Shown here: positions 11,889-23,743 of the stretch, piece by piece
Layout: each line of letters begins with the position of its first letter
Numbering within the stretch: the stretch's first letter is position 1
The notes under the pieces: model-generated
Told to the model about the DNA's origin: nothing
The model's database searches: none
Seen by the model: the letters and a program-made list of their open reading frames with translations, nothing else
Assembly (NCBI RefSeq): GCF_000801105.2
Contig: NC_079511.1
Location: forward strand, 20,979,792 to 21,043,791
Source: Raphanus sativus
Taxonomy: Eukaryota; Streptophyta; Magnoliopsida; Brassicales; Brassicaceae
Length of the DNA stretch: 64,000 nt
Direction: 5' to 3'
Translations under genes and position numbers: made by a program

Positions 11889-12664
11889 TAGTTAAAAAAC
11901 GAAGAAGAAAGAATTAGAGAGTAGTTTAGTTTTATTACCTTTCTTGATGCGGGACATTGCAGTTTGGGGTTAGCGCCAACGTAGCCGGTGAGGCCAACAT
12001 ACGGGACCAAATAAGAAGCAATGAGGTAATTGTAAGAATTGGCATAGGGGTTAAATGGTGGCACAAATTTTCGTCCGAATGCATCATCCATCACTTTCGC
12101 AAATGATTTTATACTCAAATCAAGTAGCGGCCTTGCAAACCCTGTCACCGTTTTCTTGATTGCCCTGTGATTGTATTTTTAGTTTAGAAGATTATCTCAA
12201 AGCTATTATTAGAAAGAAAATACATTTTGCCTTATCTTGTACCTATAAATAATTAAATAGCGATGTAAAAGCATCCCATATGATCACAAGTCTAAACTAT
12301 ATGCATATTATAAATTCAAAGAAACATTTTACCTCAAGTGGCCAACCTCTTGCCAAGCAAATTGCAATACAATATCTCTTGTCAAAGGATCGAGTTTAGC
12401 TTTCTGAGCTCCAATAGGACTTGGCCCTCCCATAGTTAAATTTGGATCGACTTTGTCAAGACCAAACCCTAATGCCCCGAACAAGAAAAATTCAGCTTCA
12501 AGATACTCCAAGTTTAAAGGAAACTCCAATAATTTTCTGTCTTGATCCGTACAGTTCGTCTTTTGCTCGGGGCAACTCATAACCTGAAGATAATGAGTGT
12601 TGAAGAAGAACAGCACCGTTATTGTTGAAACCAACAAGCTTCTTCTTTCTTTGGTTCTTCCCAT
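11191..12664 (-). CDS. Desiccation-related protein, PCC13-62 type (ferritin-like domain)
   Basis: Three exons on the minus strand: 12664-12333, 12164-11939 and 11562-11191. All junctions are GT-AG and phases agree, giving 309 residues, close to Arabidopsis At1g47980. Residues 1 to about 31 form a hydrophobic signal peptide (LLVSTITVLFFF), so the protein is probably secreted or vacuolar. The body starts DRKLLEFPLNLEYLEAEFF, a helix typical of the ferritin-like four-helix family of PCC13-62 proteins. The C-terminal region contains RTPEEILRIVYG and GGFYPKG, also typical. Biochemical function is unknown for the family; members accumulate in drying seeds or desiccating leaves. Intron 2 contains a long AT microsatellite. 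Confidence 0.9.
11848..11885. repeat. (AT)n microsatellite in intron 2 of the desiccation gene
   Basis: About 19 AT units lie inside the second intron, roughly 55 bases downstream of the exon 2 donor (minus-strand sense). Length variation would not affect the protein. Confidence 0.95.
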
Positions 12665-12735
12665 TTTGTTTTAAAGTTTTAGTTTTCTTTTATTCGTTCT
12701 GATTTATTTGTGTCTAGTTTTGAATGTGAACTCTG

Positions 12736-12821
12736 TATTTATAGGGTTTAAGATTTGAGTGAAGAGCAGATGAAGTCTCCTGTATTTACTCCGGAGAGGA
12801 TTGCGGGGATACTCCCACGTG
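12736..12821 (-). promoter_or_regulatory. TATA box and ABRE/G-box of the desiccation-related gene
   Basis: On the minus strand TATAAATA lies at 12743-12736, 72 bases upstream of the start codon. CCACGTGG, a perfect G-box/ABRE core, lies at 12815-12822, about 72 bases further upstream. This arrangement is usual for ABA- and seed-responsive genes and fits the family. Function is inferred from the motifs only. Confidence 0.65.
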
Positions 12822-12829
12822 GCTTTATA

Positions 12830-13652
12830 TCGGCTGGAGGAGTGACTCGTGGATTTACGACGTATTCAGTTACTATTTTGAGGACACATCTTTGGATGTT
12901 GAGAAATATACGGATAAGTCTTTTGGTCTTTTAAAGTTTATTTGATAAGTTTAGGTTGAATTTTGTTATCTTGTTCGAAGAGAAAGGGTATACGCTTGTC
13001 GAAACAAGTAAAAAGAACATGTTTTTCTTTTTGTTTTTTACCGATTTTTAGTCTATTGATTACTACTTCATTGAATTTTAGAATTTGATTTACATTTTTG
13101 ATTAAACATGCCACCTAAGTTTGAGACATTTCGTTTATTGATAGCTTTATTACCAGCACATGTATAAATAACTTGTTGAGAAAACTGAAAATAAAATGCA
13201 TGAAAAAGTAAGGATTGCTTTTTAAAAAAGAAGGAAAAAGTAAGGATTGATGTAGCGATTTGTCCAAGACGAAAATTCATACCATTTGTAAGTAAAAAAA
13301 AAAAAAATTCATACCATTTGACGTTTCTTGTTTTTTGACTAAAGGCTTAAATTTGACTTTTCTTGTTTTGAACGAAGAAGCAATCTTTATCTGATGGCTG
13401 ATGCAGGGTTTCTCGTACAGAAAATTTGTGTTTCTTTGTGTTTTCACTAAAATTGCATTGCCCGTTAATATATGTTTTTTTCTGAAGAAGGCCGTTAATA
13501 TATGTTTCATGCATGCAATGCAACTCACATGGGATTTCGGATAGGTCGAATAGGTTCGTAACTTATGAAATGGGCTAACTAAGGATCTGTTAAACATTTA
13601 AGGTACATATTATGTATCCAAACTTTAAACGCCCAGTAAACATAAACAGCAT

Positions 13653-13654
<2 letters not shown>
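12830..13654. other. Intergenic sequence upstream of the desiccation gene
   Basis: No gene was recognised. A short duplicated word (AAATTCATACCATTTG) flanks a poly(A) run near 13270-13320. TAATATATGTTT is repeated at 13467 and 13497. Confidence 0.5.

Positions 13655-13708
<54 letters not shown>
13655..13708. repeat. (CT)27 microsatellite
   Basis: Twenty-seven uninterrupted CT units. No gene start lies close enough to make it a 5' UTR tract. Confidence 0.97.
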
Positions 13709-13711
<3 letters not shown>

Positions 13712-14829
13712 ATATATTTTTTAATAAGTTCAAAATTATTTGTTGAATTCATTTGATAATTGTTAGTGACAATAATGTATTAATTTGGTTTAATATTTTT
13801 TTAGGTCAAAGAGGAATATTGTAAATAGTTTTCACTAATTGATTCAATGAAAATAAAATAAATAGTTGACAGTTGCACCAAAATAAATATATTTGATTTA
13901 AAACATAAAGTAGAGTTGATGTTACACAAGGAAAACATGTAAATGCATGTACTATTTGTTTTGTGATTATCTTGTTTAGATGAAGATAATAAATTTTTTC
14001 ATCAGCACCAAAAAACAACATCTGTTCATCTATCTTTTGTTGTTATGAATTTCTGCAATTTCTTTTTAAAATTTATGTATTCGGTGTTATATTATGTATT
14101 TTGGATAAATTATGTATTTTCGATATTTTTATTGTTATATTTGTTATATCTTTTTTTTGGCTTTCAAAATGGGGAAATTTTTAAAAGAAAAGTACGGAAA
14201 TAAAACTAAGGAATTCCTTAATATAAAACAAAGGAATGTTTTATTTTGTATTTTTTACCAGTCATTTATTGAAATTTTGTTATTTTGTTCTTTATTTTGC
14301 AAAACTTGAGTTTAGCTATTAAAATGGGAAAATTTATTTCAGCTTTAACTTCTTATATATTTTTAGTTGTCTTGAGTTTGATGAAATGTAATATTATAAT
14401 AGATTTTTTTCTTTGTCTTTCTTTGTGAAAATTTCTTCTCTTTCTACAAAAAGATATGTATGGTACGTAGCTTCTTTGATAAGTGTAATCTGTCAAGTAA
14501 TATTTACAATAACTTGCTAACTTGGAATAACTGTACGTAGCTTCTTAAACTATTGTTAGGAGTGGTAGAGAAGAGTATCATAACTTAGAATAGCTTAACT
14601 CTGAGACTGGACTACAAAAGGCACATACATGAAGACTTGGACCCCTCTATTGTGAGGATCGATAAGCAAATCCTAAGAGATGAATTCATACATAACATGA
14701 AAAGACACTAAAATGAGGAGATTAAGAAGCACTTGGCAGTTTAACATGTGGAGAAACAGAGAGCAAACAATATTGAACAATAAATCTGTGCTTGGTTTGA
14801 GATTATTGTGCTGCACATTCAAAGGTAGG
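13709..14829. other. Intergenic, AT-rich
   Basis: Only short open frames without recognisable similarity occur. GTACGTAGCTTCTT is repeated near 14464 and 14534. No gene or element boundary was identified. Confidence 0.45.
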
Positions 14830-16165
14830 AGATAATTCAACCTCTTCTTACTCAACCTTAGGCTCCATTGATACATCACTAACCTTACTAATTACTATGA
14901 TTCTCTTCACGTTAACAAATTCTTTCTGAGTGGTGACACCAGCTCTTTCCTGCAGAACCCACATTCAGAAGTTAGGGGAATATTTTTTCATTATGTATAT
15001 TATCTTTCTCAAGCCTCAAAGTGTCATAAACTTTGGATTAGTCACTCTTGAAAGCCTTCTTAAGACATATAATTGGTACTTTAGGAACCATTAATTTTTC
15101 CACACTTAGGCACTCTACCACCATCAATCCGAATTAATGAGAAACTACAACTATATTTACTGAAAAGAAAAGCCTATACCGATGTGGTTCAAGAACAGTG
15201 GAAAAAGAAATGAGAGACAACTGAGTTACCTCAGTAGTCATAGCTGCACCAGGATGTAATCTATCTTGCGCAAAAGAGCTTCCTATTGTTGGAGTTTCTT
15301 TATTGGGTGTTCTGGAGGTGTTAGCTGTTTAAGGACCAGAACCAGTCGAACTCAAATGCAAATTCTCAAAGAGGACCTTGAAAGTGGCAACGAACAAAAG
15401 TTTGTATAGAACTCACCAGAACCTCAAAATTAGACTGTGGTGGACGCTGGTTGGTTTCTAAAATGCGGGAAAACAGTGAAGCTCTGCTGCTTCACAGTGA
15501 AGTTGAAGTGGGATAGATTCAATTGGAAGGTTAAAGTGCTCCCAACAATATCATGTAAACACTGTGGAAGCTCCCACTCCTGTGGGTCTTGGTCACCGGC
15601 AGCCTTGAGTCGGACAAGAATACAAAAAAAATATCAGTTGTCATTTCTCAAAGTAAGCAACTTAGCTTCACCTGCATCAGATATGGCCGTAAAGTAAATC
15701 ATGTAGGCAAGACACTATACCAAGCTTGCTGAGGAATTCCAGAATCAGACTCCAATAGACTTTTATAATATTTTAAAAGAGAGCATCTTTAGAAAAAAAA
15801 AGAGAGCATCAACTAATAAAAATTAACAAAACTTGCTTTCTTAAAGCCATTATGCATCTCAGTAAGTGATATAGATCTTACCATTCCCAATACGGATAAA
15901 CTCTGCAAGATCATGGAATTGTATGTGAATATCACCACAGATAGTTACTGGGAACCATCAGATTATGATTGAAAGATATAGGTGATGGAATATGAAAAGG
16001 ACAAACCTTTTCATCAGGCAGGAACATGTGAATCCCCATGAGTTCCCTTCCTTTCTTAACGTTCCTAGACTCTGAGAAAAAAAAAGAGGCATCAACACTA
16101 TAAGGACAAAACAATGATGAATCTGGTGAAACAATGAGATATGGAGAATTAGGGATTTGCAAACT
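14830..16165 (-). pseudogene. Replication protein A-like OB-fold gene, degenerate
   Basis: The minus strand shows exon-like pieces in the order of plant RPA70-like proteins. The piece at about 16085-16011 reads RNVKKGRELMGIHMFLPDEK, followed by a GT donor. A piece near 15950-15890 reads [17 protein letters not shown]. The piece at about 15630-15440 holds the OB-fold motif PQEWELPQCLHDIVG with FNFTVKQQSFTVF. A C-terminal piece with TSRTPNKETPTIGSSFAQD (about 15310-15230) leads to a last exon (about 14960-14850) ending VSMEPKVE. An in-frame stop lies near 15330 and the frame is broken elsewhere. Such genes are abundant in Brassicaceae and often travel with Helitrons, but no Helitron ends bracket this one. 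Exon limits are approximate. Confidence 0.65.
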
Positions 16166-16169
16166 AGAG

Positions 16170-17639
16170 GAGAAGAGGAATAATTAAATTCGAGTAGTGG
16201 AAAAGTTAGACGGAGTGATTTAAGGCTGGAACTTAATAGATTTTCTCAATAGTAGTTAAGAAAGCTTTACATATCGTTCGGGTTTCTTCAACGGAACAGA
16301 TACATGACGCACACAAGAAACAAAACGCGTGAAATACACAGACGCACAGAAAGCCGACACGTGTCATCGTTTGCCCCTCTCACCAATATGTCGTGGATAG
16401 CCTAAGGAGGCAGATTTCCCAACTTTATTGTATTAGATTTATGCTATAGAGATTTAGTTATGTTGGTTATTATGTTCTGCAAGGCCGTCTAACAGCACGT
16501 GCAAGTGGTGCGGTCGAAAAGGGTCAAAATCAACTTTTTAAAAAAAAAATTAAGAATTTCTAAAAATAAATATATAAATTATGATAAAAAACTTTAATTT
16601 TTCAGACATTATACTGAATTTAGAGTTTATAATTTCCAAAATACATCAAATATATATAAATAAAGTTGTATTTTTTTTAAATTACTCAATTGCATTGTTA
16701 AATATACCATTATTATTTTCTGAACACTGGTCTATAAATAATTCGAGACGGCCCTGATGTTCTGGTTTGGTTATCAGACCACTTCAAAATTGAGTAATAA
16801 AATAATGGTTTGTTGTAAAAAATATAGATTCAAAAATATATTGGATACATACTTACATAGTATGTAAGAAGAGTTTCCACTTTTCTTAACATTCATACAA
16901 GAAAAGATTCCGTTTTAACTTTTCACTAGATCATAACCCACGATACATCACAAATTTTATTTTATATTGACTAAATAAATTTTATAAATTAACTGAATTT
17001 TGAATGTTGTTTAGTGTTAAAAGAAATTTTAATTGTATAATATTTATTTCATAAAAATATGGCTTAGTTAACATTATTATTATTGTTTTGTGTAATTTAT
17101 CTTGTTAATAATTTGATTCATATTATAATCAATTTAGTTTTTTGTTTATAATTAGTGTTAGACTGTTTTACAAAATTGACTCAAAACAACTCAAAACAAA
17201 GAGTCAAATGCAAAACTATTCCATGGTTTTTTGGAATTTTATCTACACTATATAAGTCAGAAATTCACGAAAATGCTATTATTTTTTTCAAAAAATGAAT
17301 GTTTTACTCTATCATCCTCAAATTCATCAAGTATTTAAAATATTACATTTGTCGTCAATGCACCAACCGCTATGAACAACCAATTGAAAGTTCTTAATAC
17401 ATCAAAGAATCGATTTTCACTCGTCGTATCTCATTTCTTATACACAAAACTACATCTCTTTAACTTTCTCTTTATATTCATACATAAAACACAAGATTTT
17501 GTTTATAAACTTTGTAAGGTTCATAGAGCCATTCAATCTCGTGATTCTTGGTTCTTAACAAGTAGGTCACTTTCGTGGTGAAATTCTATGTGGTTGGAAA
17601 AACTAAGCAAGTTATCTCACTTGTTGAAGGCATGTAATC
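16170..17639. other. Intergenic, AT-rich
   Basis: The block 16250-16440, with a perfect GACACGTGTC palindrome near 16365, may be the old promoter of the RPA-like pseudogene. The remainder shows no coding sequence, RNA gene or clear element ends. Confidence 0.45.
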
Positions 17640-18770
17640 AATTTTCTTTTCAGATCCTTTCGCCAAGAAGACTTTCGCATAAGTCTGCTCGGCGCAGATG
17701 ATTATACCAAAGTATTCTTGGCGAACAGATCTGAAAAAACTGATTTCATACCTTTAACCAATGAGATAACTTTCTTAGCTTCTCCAACCACATTTCTACG
17801 GAATTCTTCTGGTCAATGCATAGGTTAGTTTTCCAATTGACTTTCTGTGTGTTTTTTAGAGACGACTGCTCTAGAAATCTTCCAACATCTCTTTGTTAAC
17901 AATTTGAAAATACCAGAGAAGATTTACAGGAAAATCTTCTCAGATAAACATGTTAGTTTTGCAATTGACTGAATTGACTTTCTATAGAAGACTTCCCGGA
18001 AAGTCATCCCACGTGTCGAAGGAAGTCTTCTCAACTGTCAGCGGAAGACTTCTCATTGACGGTTAAAGCTGTCTTATGTTACTTTTGCAATTGACAATTA
18101 AAACTTAAATACTTAATTTTAATGAGAAGATTTTCATGGAAGTCGTGCAGATTTTTATTCCGAGATTCTGGTCAAACATTTGGTTATGATAGAAGATTTA
18201 TGTGGAAGTCTTCCAGCGGATGACTACCTGAAAGTCTTCTGATAAAAATTAAATATTTAATTTTTAATTTTCAATTACAAAAGTAACCTAAGAAAACTTT
18301 CACCGATAATGATAAAACTTTCACTAATAATTGAGAAGACTTCCAGGGAAATCTTCTAACACTTTTGTATAGAAGTCTTCCCGAGAAGTCTTCTATAGAA
18401 GTCTTCTCGGGAAGTATTCTATAGAAAGTTAATTTTCTGACATTATTCTGTCATTTGCAAAACTAACTTGTTTATCAGAAAAGATTTCCATGGAACTCTT
18501 CTCTGGTATTTATTTTTTCAAAAACAAAATTAAGCTAATATTTACAAAGGATTTTTTTTTTCAAAAACAAAATTAAGCTAATATTTACAAAGGAAGACTT
18601 ACATGGAAGTCTTAATGTTGAATAGATGTTCTTTAGAAGTCTTCATTTGTAAATTTTCAATTGCATAAATGACTTAAATGGTAGACTTCCGTAGAAATCT
18701 CCTCAGAAAAGACTTTTGTCGAAGTTTTTAAGGTCTTCTAGGTCTATGTTTAATTAACTTTCATTTTCTA
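17640..18770. repeat. Field of dispersed GAAGTCTTC / GAAGACTTC motifs
   Basis: Short words built on GAAGTCTTC and its reverse complement recur dozens of times, often back to back (for example 18365-18420, AGAAGTCTTC with CCCGAGAAGTCTTC). Spacing is irregular, so this is not a simple satellite. The stretch runs up to the start of the MuDR-like coding remains. A similar patch with the shared flank CTAGGTCTATGTTTAAT sits on the other side (20695-20790), which suggests these are subterminal repeats of one element. Confidence 0.7.
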
Positions 18771-18814
18771 TAAATTATATAGTCTTTCATTTTCTACAAA
18801 TTCTAACTTGTTGA

Positions 18815-20370
18815 AATGGCTCAAGAAGATTACAACCTGGACATGAACATAAACGTTATGGAGTTATCCTACTCATTACCATAAGCAATGATGCAACAAA
18901 TGGCTCCAGATATTCCTCATCTTCATGTTACAAGTGATAGACAAGTTTGAAACTTGATCGCGATAACTAAAATGCATGATGTACGTCTTTGTACTAAGCC
19001 GAAGTAAGATGAGAACGATTAATAATAGAAACAAAGAAGCTGAAGATGCTAATTAAATTTCATATGAAAGGGAAGAAGAGGATTAAGGGGTCGAAGATGA
19101 TGATGACTTGCCTCAAGATGAAAATGATGATAACTTGCCTCAAGATGAAAATTATGATAGGTGAGGAGAATGCTGATTTCCCTGATGTTGCTGAAGCGGT
19201 TGATGATGGTAAAGATTATAGTGAGTCTGAAAGTTAAATATGAAGATGAGGATAAGGAAGAAGAAGATGATATGTGTTTTGAGGATTTGAAAGCGACATA
19301 TGGTAGTGAAGGAGGAACCTTGAATGCCAACAATATCTATTTCAACCAGAGTTTTGTTAGTAGGGATGCACTGGTTTCAGAGTTTCGATTGACAGCAGTG
19401 AAGCATGTGTTCTCTTACAGAATATAAAAGACAACGAAAACTCTACTTATAGCAAAAATTTATGTTAATGGGTGTGGATGGAAGCTGAGAGTGAGTGTGA
19501 AACATGGAACAAAATAAATTTAGGTAACCAAGAATCTGAAAACTCATACATGTTCTGTGTCAGACTGACTCGCTCAACGGAAAAAATGTAATCCAAAGTA
19601 TATTGGTAGGATATTCATGGATCGCGTTGGAATTGTCGATGGATTAATTCTACAACATATCAAAGATGCAATGAAGACATGTTTGGCATGAAACTAGATT
19701 ACACCACTTTATACAGAGCTTCTATTGTTTGTTTTCAGTATCATAGAAGGGTCATCGTGGTGGATATGACTCACCTAAATGGGAAGTATATAGATGTTAT
19801 GTTAGTTGCCGCTACACAAGATGATATTTTTTAGTATGCTATGGTGATTGTCTCCGACTGTCACATGTCCATTAAAAAGGCACGTGATAAGGTGTTTCCT
19901 TGGGAAATCGAGGAATATATTAGTATCATCTACTATAGAAAATTGTCGAAAATTATAAAGGAAAGAATCTCTTGTACTTTGTCAAAGGTGCTGCATATGC
20001 TTATACACTTTACGACTTTTACCGGTTCATAGACGAGATATGGAGTGCAAACCTGGGCCTTGCAACATATTTGGAGGAAGCCGACATGGCCCTATGGTCA
20101 CATGTTCATTGTCAAGGAGAAAGGTACAATAACGATCAACATTGCTGAATCTATCAATTCCGCACTCAAGCGAATAAGAGGATTTCCCATATCATTTGTT
20201 TTTGAGTTTATAAAGGAGAAGCTACGAAGGTGGTATTGAAAAACGAGAGAAATTGCTTTGAATCTCATAACTGAACATAGTCAGGATGTTGAATACTTAC
20301 TGGCGGTTCATTTGGAGATAGCGGATACAATGATTGTCCAACAATTGATGGACGGAGATTATCTATCTAT
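18815..20370 (+). pseudogene. Decayed MuDR (Mutator) transposase
   Basis: The reading begins MAQEDYNLDMNINVMELSYS at 18816, then an acidic linker (19060-19290). The MuDR N-terminal domain follows, with FVSRDALVSEFRLTAVKH and the KYIGRIFMDRVG region, then the DDE transposase core. Recognisable core pieces are VIVVDMTHLNGKYIDVMLVA (about 19750-19810), where the first catalytic Asp lies, then VIVSDCHMSIKKA, then ESINSALKRIRGFPISFVFE (20148-20210). Many stops and frameshifts interrupt it, so no active transposase can be made. GAAGTCTTC patches on both sides probably belong to the same element. Terminal inverted repeats and a 9-bp target duplication were not found by eye. Confidence 0.75.
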
Positions 20371-20694
20371 CTGATTTGTTATGAACTAATCTATCTATTT
20401 TTATGACTTTCTTATTTTATTATGAAGTTTTTATTGTATGATGAAGTTGCAATATGAACATTATATCACACCATAAAAAATTGCGTTATGAACTTGTTTT
20501 CAGTACATATCTGAAAGGATAGTGTTAGTGCACTACTAAACTATTTTTCTACATATGGCTAGTTAGGTACGATGATAAGTTACAAGAAAACTCATCCTAT
20601 CCCTACCCTATTAATGTAGCACAAAATAACATCTAAAAGCATCAAGTAGTTGTATAAATTACACTTCATTACATTATCATAGTTCGTACGTGTC

Positions 20695-20790
20695 CACGTT
20701 GTCATCATAGTCTTCGTTGTGGAAGTCTTCCAGGTCTATGTTTAATGGAAGACTTTTGTGGAAGTATTCTAGGTTTATGTTTAATAAAAT
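20695..20790. repeat. Right-hand copy of the GAAGTCTTC / GGTCTATGTTTAAT repeat
   Basis: It holds two tandem copies of GTGGAAGTMTTCYAGGTYTATGTTTAAT. The same flank occurs at 18731-18755 left of the transposase remains, consistent with subterminal repeats of the MuDR-like element. Confidence 0.65.
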
Positions 20791-23478
20791 TTCATTTTGG
20801 ATCAAATTCATATATAGATTGTTGCATAATTTCCTAGATAAATCTTAACATTTTGCATCTAAAATTTCTAGAATCTAAATGTTTTAGATTTTCTCATAAT
20901 AATTTTGAAATAACTTCGGAATACTTATCATAATATATCTGTTACCCTCAATGTACACGCTAAATATGAAAATTTCCAGGATATTCTTTTTCTTTTTAAT
21001 TTTATCTTGTCGATCAAGCTTAAATTACATATAAAATATATGCCTAACATTTCCACTAAACGTACAATTTAAGGAAAATATAAATTTACAAAAAGAAAAT
21101 CAGAGTCGTCTTCTTAAGTAAGTTTCAAGAGTATATCTTAAAAATATAGTTCGTTGATTTTTTTTCAAGGTTGCGAAACAGTTTCATCACAGTTGTATGA
21201 TGTGATTTAAAATTGCACATAACTATCACATATTACAGACGATTTATTGAGTTACGGAAATATATCAAATATTGACTCTGTGACTTCGTCTTTTCATTAA
21301 CGTTCTTAAATATTTTTTTAGTCTTTATATTATCGTTTTTTTGTGTACTTTCTTTTTCATGATTTTCAGTCAGAATTTTCACTATCTTACATGTTTCATG
21401 TTCCAAAATATGCTTTGAGAAAGTTGAAAGCATGTGGGGGGGTTTTCTATTGGAGTGGATCACCAAACGCTTCTAATACAGCTAAAGTGACCTAGAAGGA
21501 AGTACATTTACCTAAGAGGATTAGTTGGGTTTGTGGAGATGTCAAGATCTCTTCATGCATTTTACTTTCACCTCATATGGAGTTATTAACCCTTCCATGC
21601 TATTATTTATGGCTTGGGTTCCTTTCCCTTTGATAGGAGAAACGATTTTTTCTAATGCTAGAAATACAAGAAGATGTTCTTGGAATTGAAAAAAAAGCAT
21701 TTAAAGCTCTGTCTTCTTGCAAATGGTTTTTTTTTCATGCAAGTCAAACTGGGAATCTGGTCAGATTATTAACTCGCATGGATGTGGTGTAAATTTCCAC
21801 ACTACTCAATCTAATAGCAAATGCACAACAAATATATCAGTATAATTTGGGTTACCGATCAGGAAACTGTATGTATACAAAACATAAGAATTCAATAAAG
21901 GTGTAAATCTATATAATAGTAGGAGAGTTTTTCTCTCCCCCTAAGAGTGTCCACGTCGGTAGGTGGAGTCGCTTTGGAATTTTGGACAGTGAAGTTTTCG
22001 AAATATGGAGGTGTGGATGCCATTGTTTTCCAATTTGTGAAAGGGGTGATGCATGCTATGCTGCCAAGTCAAAATGCATTGCTTAATTTATATGTTATTG
22101 TAAATCTAAATGTCATAGTCAAAATAGTCGTAAGTATTATCCTCTCTATTACTTCAGAGCACGATGGATACTCCTTTGGATGTGGGAGCTTTCTTTCAGT
22201 AAGATTTCTCCAGTTTCTTCTTAGCACAACGGTTCATAATAGGTCTGTAAGTTCACTTGCATTCTCTTTCTGAATCTTGAACAAATCGTTATTACATACT
22301 AAACTCAGTTGTTTGCATAGTTTGAGAGTGATATTTACCAGAAAAAAATTTCTCTTATGCAGGTAAAGCTTTGTGGTTCAAAGTAAGGGACTGGTCTTTG
22401 CGGGTTAGGGACGTTCAGTGCATGGATGAGCCGATTTTCTTACTGTGCTAGAATTGTACCCTTCATCTTCACGTCTCCTTACGATCTGTTTTTCATATGT
22501 TTTTGGTTGGCCGGATAACACCAGTTGAAAGGCATGACTATTATTCTTCATGCCACATGAAGCAGAATAAATTAAGGAAGAATGAGAATTTGATACAAGA
22601 AAAGACGAGAGAAGGAATGACAAGACTCACTACTTTCCAGGATCCAGTGATTAGTTAATTGAACGCGCTACAGAGTCAAGCTGCTTATGAAGTTATGATG
22701 AATAATTGGGTGGTTATTTAGATTTTATTGTGAACAATCATGGACAGTTTCTGGTAGATAATGTAAACCACCGCGGCTGCAACACTTGCAGACGCTTACG
22801 GCTTATGCTAACCTAGCATGGATCAAAGAGCACAACTTAGGGGATGGTTTAGGAGTTATAATTAATCTTTTTACAATCATAGTTTCTCCAATTTATAGCA
22901 GCTCATGTTTTGTAACTGTGTTGTGATGAATTTTAGTCATTCGAATCGCCTTTGTGTGGACTATTAAACATAATCAAAATAATTAATAACAAAAAAGGAA
23001 ACAAAATACTAGGGACAATCGAACAAGAGCAAATGAATAGTTTAATCAAAGACAAACACAAAAAAATTTGGAGGATGAAATTTTGAAGTATCAAATATTG
23101 TGTTTATCCAGATAATATGAAATTCAGATTAACACCCAACAATATATAATACAGGTAACTCAAATAACAATAATACTCTCGGTAAAGGAAAATGTTTCTA
23201 AGACTCCTTCGTACATATTTTGGTTTAAACTTATAGTTAACTGCTATATTAAGCCACTCAAAACACATACAACTAGGGAATATTCTAAACTATTTTTTAT
23301 TTTATTCATCTTTAAAATATAAGAAGGTTTTTATTAAAAAATATAATAAATATTATAGGAAAATATATATGATGTAAGGAATAGATCTGTGAAAGTCAAC
23401 TCAATAACAAAAGTTGTGATACTTTTTTTTGAATAGGTACCCATAATAAAATAAAATAAAATACAAACAAAACAATAA
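20791..23478. other. Intergenic sequence without a recognised gene
   Basis: The stretch 20800-21470 is AT-rich. From 21470 to 22900 composition is more balanced and short open frames occur (for example 21947-22273 +, with a GAGTGTCCACGTCGGTAGG start), but I recognise no protein family and no exon chain. It may be a degenerate transposon. The stretch 22900-23478 is AT-rich and featureless. Confidence 0.4.
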
Positions 23479-23740
23479 GAGCATCTCCATTAACGAGTTC
23501 TAACACAATATCTCATAAGTAAAGAAAATAAGAAAATGTGAAAATTATCAGAGAGACGAGAAATGAAATCTGACTGCAGAATTTTGGACACATATTTTAG
23601 AATTTCACATGGTAAATGTCAAATTTCAATTGGTTTTCTTTGATAAAAAGAAAAAAAAATTATCAAATGAAAACAGAATAGAATAATAATACTTTTTGGC
23701 TGAGATAATTCATTTTTGTATGAGACCAATAAGGTTGCTC
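23479..23740. mobile_element. MITE with GAGCATC termini and TAA target duplication
   Basis: A 262-bp element starts GAGCATCTCCATTAACGAG and ends with the inverted, partly matching GAGCAACCTTATTGG. It is flanked by TAA at 23476-23478 and 23741-23743. A 3-bp TAA/TTA duplication points to the PIF/Harbinger group. It has no coding capacity. The termini resemble those of the larger element at 55907-57954. Confidence 0.65.
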
Positions 23741-23743
23741 TAA

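Noticed and set aside
11768..12148. A minus-strand frame of 126 codons including an Ile/Tyr repeat
   Set aside because: It is exon 2 of the desiccation gene read through its donor into the (AT)n microsatellite of the intron.
11191..12664. Possible haem peroxidase gene
   Set aside because: My first impression came from an alternative synteny guess. The protein has no distal or proximal His motif of class III peroxidases and matches the PCC13-62 ferritin-like family instead.
21947..22273. A + strand frame of 108 codons as a membrane protein
   Set aside because: It has a hydrophobic composition but no recognised family, no splice-consistent neighbours and sits in degenerate sequence.
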